A DNA stretch of 64,000 nt, from positions 5,471,463 through 5,535,462 of the forward strand of contig NC_036456.1 in the NCBI RefSeq assembly GCF_002775205.1, given 5' to 3'. Both the position numbers and the translations under genes were made by a program. Under the pieces are notes generated by a model, which was not told the DNA's origin, ran no database searches, and worked only from the letters and a program-made list of their open reading frames with translations. Every line of letters begins with the position of its first letter. The first letter of the stretch is position 1. Below, in pieces: positions 21,730-32,689 of this stretch. Source of the stretch: Xiphophorus maculatus. Its lineage: Eukaryota > Chordata > Actinopteri > Cyprinodontiformes > Poeciliidae.

Positions 21730-24700
21730 CTACATGGTCCTAGTTGAAAACATCCGAGCCAGGTCCTTCACCTGAAACACCATAAAACAATAAGTCAACC
21801 ATCTGATGGCACCATAAACCGAGCCATACGCAGGGTAGATGGAAATGTATGGCACCAGAGACTAAAGTGTGGTTAAAGTAGGCTGAAGTGACGTCTTACC
21901 TTTGACCTACTGGACAAACCTGCGACCTGAGACGCTTCATCTGCTGCTGCCAAAAGTCAGAAGGTTATCGTGATAAACTTGAGAGTAACAGCATTTTTGA
22001 ACATCTGGGATTATTTAGCAAAGGTTTTCATACAGGGTTTGTGTTCCTGATGCCTGGTGGGCTTTTGTGCTGCAGTTTTCATTTTGGACGGGTTACATGT
22101 CGAGTCTGGTAACTTCGGCTGGGAAATACAGATTAGACCAAATTAAGCCTTAAAATAAAAACATTATTCATGTAACAAATATGAAGAAAAAAAATCTTCC
22201 ATTAAAAATTTAATTACTGATAATCAGATGATCTGTATGGAACCATCGTGTTTAAGATGCATCAGAGGGCGAGTCTCTTCAGTAAGGGCGTAAATGTAGA
22301 ATAATGTTTTTCTTATAAAGGAAACTTAAACACTCCGGGAACTGCATGTTGTTTGACGACTTCCAGGGAAAACATTTTTTTTTTTGACTCAATTTTTCCT
22401 GTTGTGGTTTAACACACCCAGACACCAGCTGGCCCAGTTGTTAACCAGCAGCTTCAACTGTTGGAACAAGAAGAGCTGCTCCTCCTCTGGGTGTCGGCTC
22501 CACCAAGATAAGACTTCAATGTTATAATATTCAATATTGCATATTTCAAGGTGGCACACGTACTGAAAAACTATGTTTCTGCCAAGTTGGACCTCTGCAT
22601 GTGTGCAGACTCCTTGTCTTAACTCCGTAAAGGCCACTAAGGCCACATTTTCATTAAAATGTTTCAACTCTGCATTAATATTTAGTGAACCTGAGTTAGT
22701 AGAAGCAATTGTTGGTGTTTATGTAATATGTTTAAAGCTTGGTATATTGTCTTATAATGTATTTGTTCCTTAAACTTCTTTACAGCTTTCTCGGCTTATC
22801 TGTTCATTAACTTCAGCTAATGCTAAAGCACTAATCAAACATGACTTCAGCTAAAGCACTAATCAAACATTACTTCAGCTAAAGCTAAGCACTAATCATA
22901 AACAGTAGTTCCGCTAATGATAAAGCATCACACCAACACAGTATTTAGCGGAGGACAATGCTAATGCGCTAAATTCCAATTCAAATTAAATATGCCAATG
23001 AAAGACTACAACTCACGAGCACCAATGTCATTTTAAATTATATGTTCGGCGACCATTTGATATTTATGTTCATATCTTGTTCTCTACTGTCTATGTTTTT
23101 ATTTTTGTTCTAGTTTCCTGTTTAAATTTTACAGTAAAAATTAATTTAGGGAAGCTAAGTGTGTTAAACTTTATCATAAAAAATTTGCTCAGCAATTAAC
23201 GCATTAGTGCCCATCACACACCAAGCGTTTTTTTTTTGTTTCTCTATAAGCAACTTAATTATTTGCAAAGTCAGTAATTTAAATCAGGAGGCTGATAACA
23301 AAGATTAACCTCTAGACCACAGATGTTACAAATTTATATAAAACATTAGCAGATTTTACACAGAAGCAAAGAAGTTAATGCATCTGACAACTAAGTCTAT
23401 AGACCGAGATCAGAGAATAAAAATAAATACAGGTGCCATACTTGTGCTCGTTGTACTCTGTCATGATCCTCCATCTTTAGCTGACCTATTGCATCCGTGG
23501 ATGTGGGTTGTAAAAATCTTTGAGCCATCAGTTTTACCTGTAAGATATGAAACTTCTCAGTAGATACAGCAACAACAACAAAAATGGAGCGAGAGGTACC
23601 AACTCTACATCGTAAACAATGCAGCAGCAAGCAGAAGCAGGAAAATCATTATTCAAATAGAAGAACAAACTAACAAATCTCTTTCTCATCTGGTGGTGGA
23701 TACAGCTTTAAATGAAACACCTGTAATGATCTGTGTCCTAAGCCACGTTCCTCCTTCGGCCCGGCCGCCGTTTCCTGCGTCGAAAACATCTGAGCCAGTT
23801 CCTTCACCTGGAATGCGTTCCACGTTAAGCAAAAACATCAACGTGGAAGTTTGTTTCACTTCACAAGACATTCATCAAGGAACCCGTCGTACCTTCATGC
23901 TGGTGGGAACGTCAGGCTTTGCTGCTTCACACGCTGCAGAGAACATCAAAAACAATAGCTAGCTTCGTTTTCTAGAACAATCAGAAACCGTTCTGAGGGA
24001 AGATACTTACACGACGACGGAGCCTCCTTCTGTGTCTCTGCTGCCGCTGTTGGAGTTAGGTCAGGTTTTATGTCTGTTGCTCGCTGTGATAAATAAAATA
24101 AAACGTTTATTGTGGTAAATTATTTTTAATGTCTAACCTACAGGTGGGTATTACCTCTGCTTGAATCAGGATTTATTGTCTCTTTAGAAGACACATTTGT
24201 ACCAAACTTTAACTTTCTGGCTGATGCTTAAAGATGTTGCTTTAATATTCCCAAATAATATTCTTTCATAATGATGTCAAATCTCTTGTAGTGCACCAGT
24301 TTCTCCTAAAGCAAAACAACTCCACAACAGGAAACTACCTCAAACTATGTCAAAGTTGTATCGTAAAATAGTTTGAATTTTTTTTTAGCCATTATTCTAG
24401 AAGTTTTGTTTTTAAAAAGACTTTCTTACTTCCATATAAAAACTTTTAGGCTACTTTTTAAATACAAAACTGATCATATGTATTTTTGTAAAACCAAAAT
24501 GAATAGAATTAGATAACTGACATTATTATTATTGCTTGTTTAGTTGAAAGACAACTGCTTACTTTGGAAAACATGTTCAGAAAAATAAATAGGTAAAAAT
24601 TTAAACTGATTTATTGATCCATGCTAACCATTTAGTCGGTGATCAAGCTAACTTAGAATAGCAACGCACTGTTATGCATTCAGTCCATAGACACCTTCAT

Positions 24701-26030
24701 AGCATGTAGTCAGTTTTACACTATGTAGCCACTAATGTGTGTACTGTGGTTATCACACTGTCTCTCTTTATCTTTTTATAATGTGTATTATGATATGTGT
24801 GACAATTATGGATGCCACGGGATACCTGAAGTTCCCATGGAAATAATGCAGTACTATCTTATCGTGCCCAGTCATAAACATATTTTGTAATTGAACATGA
24901 AGAGTACAACTCTTGGCAGCCATGTTGGATTGAGTCCGAGTCAGGCGTGTCCTAGTATTTTTTTTTTTTTTTTAAAGATCGGAATTGAGAATTTTGTTGA
25001 CAACTGAGAGCTTATGAGCTCTTGCTTTATCAAGCACATTCCATCAAATCAACATTAGGCAAACAGAAAAAAAGAACGTCAAAATACAGTTGATATTCAA
25101 AATCGGTACCTGCCATTAAAATTAAAATCCTCCCCAAAGGGACATTAATATGGATAATAACATAATGCCATAACTCATTTAAGCTCACAGAAGCATGGTG
25201 TATTCACCTTCTCCTGCCTCTCTTCCACCTTCGGTTGGATTCTAGATTCCTGGGCTGGCATGGCAGAATGTCTTTGAGCGAGAAGCTTCACCTGAAAGAT
25301 TCAATGCCGCCAAGTACAATCCATTACAAATGGGCACAAATGTTGGAAAAAACACAATCTTGCAACAGCGGCATTTCCATTAAATAATTAAATTAAAATC
25401 ACACATGAACAAGCTTGTTCACACAATAAAGTTGTACATAATTCATGAATTATGTGTTCATAATTCAGCCATCAGAGGAGACGTCGATATCTTACTCAGG
25501 CATTGTAGCGACAAGCCCCGCCTACTTGGGATAAGCTAGGTATTCAGCGTTTTGAATAAATTGCAGTCAGTGATTTTTACAGATTAGAAGAGCTGTGGAG
25601 TCAACATGTTTGAATGATACACAATTTTTTGTGAACTGCGCGATGCTGAGAGAGATCTGGTGGGGAAAAGAAATGATCCTCTACCACTTCCTGTCATTTT
25701 CTTTGTCATTTCCGCCAGTAGTAACATCTGGCTGTTGATTATGTGACGTTTCCATTGCAGTTTTGTGAAATACACAAATTTTGACGCGGTTGGAAAACCA
25801 CCTGATCCCGGTGCAAAAACGTAGCGAAAAATGTGCGTTCTTTATTTGTGTCGTTTCAATTTGCGCCGTTCTACAGTTAATGGACTCACACCACCTGCAG
25901 ACCCACAGTCAAATGGTAATGAATAAAATCAACATACTACTCGTGGGTGTTCTGATCCGGGTTTCTCCTCCGTTCCTACTGTGTTCTCCTGGGCTGCTGA
26001 GACGGAAAACATCCGCACCAGCTCTTTCAC
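21730..26030 (-). CDS. Gene 2 tandem VKxLAxxF exons
   Basis: Five exons begin right after a CAG acceptor, in phase 0, with related codons: 26030 VKELVRMFS, 25291 VKLLAQRHS, 23807 VKELAQMFS, 23537 VKLMAQRFL and 21771 VKDLARMFS. Two of them follow with a Gln/Ala-rich AQE motif (SAAQE, MPAQE). The linker exons between them differ. The last copy stops 13 codons in (TRTM, then TAG). Equal phase at both ends makes them freely duplicable and skippable, so isoforms with fewer repeats are expected. Confidence 0.65.
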
Positions 26031-29000
26031 CTGAAATAAGTAGAACGGTTAGAGCCGGGGCCGAGGATACAACGTTAACACAAGAAGCCCAACAGGTTTC
26101 CAGTAGAAAACTGTCCTATATTTTTTACCAAGTATAAAGCTCTGTACCTTCAGTTCCCTGTTGGCTCTTTCCAAGTGATTAGTAATGTCTCGCCCACTCA
26201 GCTGCCTCACTCGGAATGAACGCAAGTTCCTCTTTGGTGGCACCACAGGGGGCGCTGCTCGGCTCACCTGAAAACATGTCAAATAAGTCACTAAAAATAA
26301 ATGCTGTGACAACATCTGGCATGGAAGTAGTAGTAGTAGGGATTTTGTGAATTAATTGAACTTTCGATTGAAATTGGACCTGTTATTAAATGCATCTGTA
26401 ATTTCATGACCGACCAACACAACGGGGCACATAATCAAAGAAACAAATCAAACACTGACAAGTGTAGCATATGCTACACATAGAGAATGCATTGTTATCG
26501 CAACATCAGTGTGCGTAATATTCATACCACAAGGATTTTTTGGAGTGCAATAATTGCTGGTTAACATATTTCAAATGTTATGAACTAGCATTTTACATGC
26601 CAATGCTATATTTAGCCAACTGGTTGATAAATGCTAACAATCACAGAATGACGGAGGCACCGAAGGTTTCATAGCCTAGCTCTGCCTCAAAGTTTTCTAC
26701 GTCTTTAGCCTTGATGTATCTACAGTGTTCCTTAGTATTCATAATGCTGTTTGTTCATTACTGTTTTCTTTAAAATCTATAAAGATTTGAGCGATTCCAG
26801 TCAACATGGAAAAAGTTCACCTTCCTCTCTGGCTGTTGGTTTAGCAAGAAATGAATCTGTTACATGGAAGCGCAGACACAGAGTGTTAACCTCTACAGAT
26901 AGAATGGAACAGCAATACAAAAGAAATCCTAGCTATTCCTTTGGAGTTTTGCAAACACAGTAATCTAGCAAAGGTTGTTTAGTATGCTTATGATGTTACA
27001 TCCGTCATCAAATACTGAACCTGCACCGGTTCTTCTTTCTTGTTATCTTTCTTCATGTCTCCATTGGCGCTGGCTGAAGATCCTTCAGCTTTCTCCGGTG
27101 TCCCAGTGAACGAGAGTAAGCTCTTCCTCTTAGCTGGAACCGGAGGTTGACTTGTTGAACATTTGTTGACAGATTCATTTCTCTAAAAAATAGACGGATC
27201 AATGCAGTTTCATTGCAAACGATTCGGCCATGAATCAGTCAAAAAATACTGCTCCATTTCTCTTTCAGTCAAATGCGTTTGTTTGTTTTTTTCTTCTATT
27301 TTTGGGAGAAGGAGAACGGGGAAATGCAACCATACAAATTTTTTTTGAATGATGTGATTTTTGTTTTTGTTTTGAGGGGTTCTTGCTTCATTTTCTAAAT
27401 TCCCAATCAGCTCTCCAGTCAACTTTACAATTAAATTATGCCATTATTCTGAATGAAATTAACGGCATTCTAGACTAAAAAAAAATTCTAAACTGTAATT
27501 TGATGCCATCAACTTCAAAAAGCCATGTTTTTTCACAGAACGCTTCACATCACTTATTCAAACTTGCCCCTTTAATCATGTTCTGGTAACTGGGTAACGT
27601 TGGGTTTTCTGTTGCTTTACTACACCCACTAGCAAATCACTTGTCATGTAGATGGATCTGTTTAGTGAAAACCTGTGTATAACACAAATCTGTAAGAAGA
27701 GACGAATTGGTAAGGAGGTAATTGTTTACCTGCTCAGCAGCTGCTGTTTTTGTTTCAGTGGGTTTCTTGAGTGGATGTTGTTGGGCTGCAAGACCTGGAA
27801 GTAAAAATGTCAGGTAGTTAGTTTCAACTTCGCGACTCTTCGGTCCACTCTGCTGTTGTACGAATCATTTTATACATACACGATTGGTTCTTCTCCAAAG
27901 ATTCAGCTTTTATTACTGAGTTGGTTGAGATCCTTGATGATTCATCCACAGTCTGACTCATAGATATATCACAGTTAGATAATACATACAGAGTTTGCGG
28001 CTGCACCTATTTGCTGTTGGTTTTGGGTTATATTATTGCTACACTCGAAAAATTGAAAAAGTGGTTTTACCTCACGAGCAGAGTTCATCATTTTTTCATC
28101 TCTCCTCTTTTTATATTTCTTTAAGCAGTTTTGTATTTCTTTCAGCAGCTGAGATCTTGGCGTTCCTTGTCCCGATGTCGGTAACTGTGAATCCGTCTTT
28201 CCGCGCGGGACGTCAGTTGGCGCGCTTGGATGCTCACTAAAAGATCTGTGTCGGTCCTCTGGTTGGACGGCTGGAATTTCGCCGAGCCAATGGTTCATCT
28301 AAAAGGTCGGAAATGATTTAAACGTTAAAAAGTATTCCCAATGTAAGAACAGTGCGTTTTAGGAATTTGCAAAATGTGGCAGAAATACAGGAAGAATTTG
28401 TCTTAAATATTAAAAAAAGGGGGGGGAAAGAGAAAAAATGTAACTGAAGAATTTGTATCAAAGTGGATAACAGATTTTCCAGCTCTACCAGCAAATAAAG
28501 CGAGGACTCGTTCCTCTCTGCCGAGGCTGTACTGCGGTCATCTGGGTATCTTGGAATACAGGCTTCTAGAGCTGCAAAAAAGACAATAAAAGAAGAATTG
28601 GATTTTACTTTCAAGCTTAATTATGTTTTTTATTCTCCAAAATCACGGAGCGGGATGCTCTTGAGGCGTACGTGACACAGGCTCCGCCTTGATTCTAGAT
28701 GCTGCCGTTACGTGGTCATTGCAGCTGACGGCGCTCCAGCGCTCCTCAGAAATCTGAAGAAAGAAAACATACAAAATATCTTTTAAAAAATAGTGACTGT
28801 AACTGTAATGACAACTTTTACCACCTCCCCCTTAACTTAAAGTGTAAGCCATACGCTGTTTGTTGTTTTGGCTAACAACAAACACTTCACGCTCACTGAA
28901 TCTCGTTAACTCTAGGTATGTGGTTTAAGACTCGCACAGTGGGGTGAACCCATTAAAAAGCCTGTAAATATGTTCGCATACATGCGTTATACATTTGGTG

Positions 29001-30633
29001 GTCTTGTCTGGTCAACACCTTATTTTGTTTTTGCTTGTCCCAGTACCCCACTGGGCAGTAACTCAGCACCCCAAACAATTTGAAGAATAAAGCACAAAAC
29101 CTGATGGTATTGTTTAGTTGCAGTTAGATAGAATGCTGGTGGTGAAATAAATCAATAAATTAGCTGAAACCCTTTTAAACAGACAAGGCAGTTTGTTTAA
29201 AAGGTCTGTTTGAAAGAGCACAAGCATCCAGCTAATGTTTACATACTTAGCTGTAGCCACAAGGCAGCTAACAGCAGCTGGTAGCAACTAGAAGAGAGAG
29301 CTGCTTGTGTACTTTCCCGTCTTTGTACGTAGTGGTGACAAAATACCTTCAAAAAGACTTACTGGTCCAGTTGTAAGTTAAAATCGTTCAGCTTTATTCA
29401 ACAGGTGTTTGTCTTTAATGATATAAATGTCCATCTCTTACTTCAACTGCCTTCTGCTCACTTTTCATCCCGTCTGAAACGGTGTATTTGACTGACAATT
29501 CAAAAAAAAAATGTCCTAAAAGCCTGGTGATTAAATAATAGTTAATAATAGGTTTATTTTCAACGTACTATGATAATACTTTACTACGACCAAGATACTT
29601 AATAAAACCAGAAACTATTTCATCCCAGATAAATAAAATTTAAGCAACAAGGTTGGTATATACAGTAATTGGGTATATAATCTTTTACTGTATTTTTTTG
29701 CTCTGTGATCAATTGTCTTTAATAACTGAAGTGTCTTTGACAGCCAAATAATCAAAGCTTAGTGCTTCGTCTTTACCTTTAAAGGTGTGAAGCGTTCCTC
29801 CAGCTGATGGCGTGACTTTGACCTTGTTGCTTTTTGAGAAGAGGCTACAGGAAACGCAGGAGTTACGGAGGAAAAAGGAAACGCTGAGATTTAACAGGAA
29901 TTTGGCTAATTGCTATGTGGGCCAAATTTGACCGTCACATATACCTGACTTGTTCTCTTTTTTGACCTCTGCTGCTGATGTGGGGTTACTGAAGTTTCCC
30001 ATCCTTGGTATTTCTGGGGAATTCTGTCAAGTCAACGGGAGAAGTTTAATTTAGGTGGTAGAGATTTTTCTCACTGAACTGACACTATTACTGTTCAATT
30101 TCCATTTGTATACCTCCTCCTTCCTATGAACTTTCTTTGCGACCGGAAGTGTTTTGTTATCTGGTTGTGGTTTCCAGTGGTGCCTCCAGGCACTCTGCTC
30201 TTCCTTGGGGATCCTCAGCCCCTTCGGCGTGCAGCCCATCATTCCTTGGTGGGTCCTCAAGCCGTGATAATTCGTCATTTTCTTCCAGCCGCAGTGACAC
30301 GTCTGGAGGCTCATGTCTGAATAATAATTTGAACTTTCTGTCCATGACATAATTTCAAGAGTGATTTATCAGTTTTTTAGTTACCCCTCTGCTCAAAAAA
30401 ATCATCTTGAGACACAATTTGGACAGCCCACCGATTTTGACAGCGCTCCGGACTTCCAGCTTGTAACTCAATTTAACGTTTGTCTGTCCTCCGTGATTCC
30501 ACGTGTACTGCTGCTGAGGCTCTGCGATCCTCGTACCCGTCGGTGTGCAGCCCATTCTGCCCTGGTGGACCCTCAGGCCGTGATGGGTGGTCACTCTGGT
30601 CCAACCACAGCAGTGGCAAACCTGAAGGCTCAT
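21730..30633 (-). CDS. Gene 2: Cys/His-module protein with many repeated small exons
   Basis: Spliced model, 20 coding exons: 30633-30432, 30316-30114, 30023-29945, 29844-29777, 28753-28672, 28571-28489, 28298-28071, 27952-27880, 27794-27730, 27182-27021, 26267-26148, 26030-25938, 25291-25208, 24083-24011, 23933-23893, 23807-23721, 23537-23442, 22118-22034, 21946-21900, 21771-21730. Phases agree at every junction and the total is 670 codons plus TAG. The N-terminus has two CHC(C)GW...GLR.HQG..GC modules (about residues 1-40 and 68-108). The middle is basic and Ser/Pro-rich, with PPVPAKR and PPVVPPKR (SH3-ligand-like) and several psi-K-x-E sites (VKKE, IKAE twice, LKME). The rest holds five VKxLAxxF exons, the last ending the protein. 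There is no RING, B-box, B30.2, signal peptide or membrane segment. Exon 1 is probably non-coding, at 32585 and upstream, under an ISRE. I do not recognise the family; a nuclear or scaffold role in interferon response is a guess. Confidence 0.6.
22400..22640. repeat. Diverged duplicate segment, copy B
   Basis: Partner of the segment at about 20440-20640, located in a late intron of gene 2 between exons 23537-23442 and 22118-22034. No open frame is conserved between the copies. Confidence 0.5.
26148..27182 (-). CDS. Gene 2 paired exons with proline-basic motifs
   Basis: Exon 27182-27021 contains PPVPAKRKSLLSF, and exon 26267-26148 contains PPVVPPKRNLRSF. The motifs align (PPV.P.KR...L.SF), suggesting an older exon duplication. 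P-x-x-P-x-K/R is the usual SH3-binding pattern, though binding here is only inferred. The second exon ends in a charged helix-like stretch, ITNHLERANRELK, that runs into the first VKxLAxxF exon. Confidence 0.6.
28071..28298 (-). CDS. Gene 2 longest exon (76 codons)
   Basis: Bounded by acceptor CTTTTAG and donor GTAAAAC, phase 0 at both ends. It begins MNHWLGE and ends in a very basic segment (LKKYKKRRDEKMM) that could be a nuclear localisation signal. An internal ATG at its first codon could start a shorter isoform lacking the Cys/His modules. Confidence 0.6.
30114..30316 (-). CDS. Gene 2 second Cys/His-module exon
   Basis: Starts in phase 1 with D-M-S-L-Q-T, followed by CHCGWKKMTNYHGLRTHQG and MMGCTPKGLRIPK. 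All four putative metal ligands are present (C, C, H, C). It matches gene 1 exon 2 in position and phase but has kept its cysteines. The tail is basic. Confidence 0.75.
30432..30633 (-). CDS. Gene 2 first Cys/His-module exon with start codon
   Basis: Acceptor ATTGCAG at 30642-30636, then AA and the ATG at 30633. The module reads MSLQVCHCCGWTRVTTHHGL, then RVHQGRMGC; an extra Cys is inserted relative to the other copies. Donor GTGGGC at 30431 leaves phase 1, aligned with the gene 1 donor. The donor is weaker than GTAAGT, so its exact position is less sure. Confidence 0.7.
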
Positions 30634-30954
30634 TTCTGCAATCGGTCTCGAGGAGACAGACTACGACACAAATACCCAGGCTGTTACTAATCGGAACAGT
30701 TTCAAACAAGAACAGATTTTTTTTTTTTTTGGCTTTTATTCATGGCATTAATTAATCAGTCATGAGCACCTGTGTGTAATAATCCCAAGCCTCTGGTTGT
30801 GAAGTTGGATTACATGGCATTTCTTTGTCTATTACAAATATCATGTAATAACAAACCCTATTAAATTCATCCAATAAAAGTAAGATACTGTATGGATGTG
30901 ATGTATATCCATACACAAAAAAATTGTATGTTTTTGTTTTTAAACTGTAAGTTT

Positions 30955-31072
30955 TTATTTTATGTTTTTTTTTTATTGTTATGTTGTGTTTTGATGTACA
31001 GCACTTTGTATCAGCTGTGGTTGTTTTAAAGTGCTTTATAAATAAAGTTGGTATGGTATGGTATATTATACA
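30955..31072. repeat. Dispersed repeat ending in GGTAT units
   Basis: The text 'gatgtacagcactttgtatc ... gtgctttataaataaagttgg' is a common fish interspersed repeat, followed by tandem GGTAT. It lies in gene 2 intron 1. Confidence 0.5.
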
Positions 31073-31119
31073 AACATGAAAATTATATTGTTAAAAACAA
31101 GTTCTGAAGTTAAAAGTTT

Positions 31120-31680
31120 TATACCATTTATTGTTAGCTTTTATGTTTACTAGCCTGGTTAAGCCTTGTCCTACGCTACTTGATTCATCCAGAGGGTCTG
31201 GGCTCTCGGCTATTGACAAACAATGTCTTCCTGGATGGATGGACCAATCGTTAACATTTACCCATGACGAAAAAAATGTTCCAGTTGCTATGAAGCTTAC
31301 CGGAAATCGACTGCGCAGTAAAAAAAACAGTCCTCCACTACGAGAAGAGACACTTGCTGAGTTGAGGGAGGCGGCTGTTAATGATAGTTCAATATTTGGA
31401 GACGTGGCCAACGCAGAATGAGAGGGTTTCGTTTACTTCCTCCGCTATCATTGTTAAAAGTAGGACAGGCCGGCTACAAAATCTAAAACATCGCAGAAAA
31501 TCAACGTCATCATTCGCTGCTTGTCCTTCTGTTGGCCCAGTAGAAAATCTACCAGAGAAATCCATCTCAATAGGAGAAAGTCCAGACGAAGCAGTGAAGG
31601 GAGATGAGGATCTAGCGGCGTTGATTAGGAAAGCAATGCCCAGGCAGAAAGGCAGGAAGGGTCAAATATTGCCATAAATT
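31120..31680 (+). other. Unassigned block with two adjoining open frames
   Basis: Frames at 31131-31421 and 31381-31677 lie on the plus strand in different phases and overlap by about 40 bp. The start has CTAGCCTGGTTAAGCC, reminiscent of a transposon terminus. The peptides are hydrophilic (REETLAELREAA, GDEDLAALIRKAMPRQKG). This could be a decayed transposon gene; I cannot place it. It lies antisense in gene 2 intron 1. Confidence 0.3.
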
Positions 31681-32584
31681 AATGTAGCTCTTGACTCCTT
31701 TGATAAACCTTTTTAACTTTTAAGGACTGATGGCGTTTCTGAACGTGAAATGTTTTACAATCTAACAAAACAGATTGTACTATCCATTGGCTGATTGCCC
31801 AATAAATGATCACATTCATAAAAAAATGAAATATGTAATTTTTTAAACTTCATATGTATATTCTAATGACATGATATATTGGTCCACTATGCTGGACTAA
31901 CACGAAAAGTATGAGCAGTGTAAAAACCACATCGATATTACTGAATCAGGTCACAACATACAGGTAACTATACAGTTGTGCTACCGGTAGTAAACACAGA
32001 TCATAATCCAGTGAGTTTGAGGGGGAAAAAAGAAGGAGAAATTGTACAGTGAAAACCTCAGACCACCATAAGAGATGCAGAAAAAGGAAATGAAGAACAA
32101 AGAAAAGCAAAATGGCTGCCCAGTCCAAGGTAGTTGCATTTACAAACAGAGCATCAATTCCTTTAAAGGGCGATTTAAAAATGTAAAGTTGCTGATCCCT
32201 TTATCTGCATATTACCACGTAAAAATTGCTTGTGAATTATTTGAGGAAAAATAAGTGAAAATCCCTCCAACGACCCCATTTCTGTTTGTACAAGTCTGCA
32301 AAACAGAAACACGTGACTTCCTACAGGCGGTCCTGGTAGCTGATAACGGGCCCACGCTTTAATGAGCAAACATAAAAACAGATAGTGCTGCGTATTAATT
32401 AATCAACTTGGGAGGAAAACGCACGCAGACAAAAACGCAGCGTTAATGTTAAAAATGTTACTAAAGCTAAAGCTCCAGTCAAGCCTGACTGATAACCTGC
32501 TGTCTGCATGCGCTGGGTTCATTAAACGGCTTCCAAAATGACGCCATTTTACAGAAATATTAAAAAATATTAAAAACCTCTCAC

Positions 32585-32655
32585 CTCAGACTTCCTCTCT
32601 GAGCTTTTTTCCGCTCGAACAATAAAGCGCTATTTCTTCTCAGTGCAGCGTGACG
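32585..32655 (-). other. Gene 2 probable exon 1 (5' UTR)
   Basis: Donor CTGAG|GTGAGAGG at 32585/32584. The upstream limit is not defined. It is positioned below an ISRE exactly as in gene 1. Confidence 0.5.
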
Positions 32656-32670
32656 CTGACGGCTCGTTGT

Positions 32671-32687
32671 GCTTTCAGTTTCACTTC
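32671..32687 (-). promoter_or_regulatory. ISRE of gene 2
   Basis: The gene strand reads GAAGTGAAACTGAAAGC, with the core GAAACTGAAA at 32682-32673, a full match to GAAANNGAAA. It lies 88 bp from the exon 1 donor, against 92 bp in gene 1. Confidence 0.75.
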
Positions 32688-32689
32688 TG

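Noticed and set aside
29442-29491. Possible 50-nt gene 2 exon with acceptor TTGTCAG and donor GTAAGA
   Set aside because: Its only open frame needs a phase the previous exon does not supply; skipping it gives a clean join between 29777 and 28753.
31131-31677. Candidate plus-strand gene in gene 2 intron 1
   Set aside because: The two frames are in different phases with no splice signals joining them and no recognised domain; kept only as an unassigned block.
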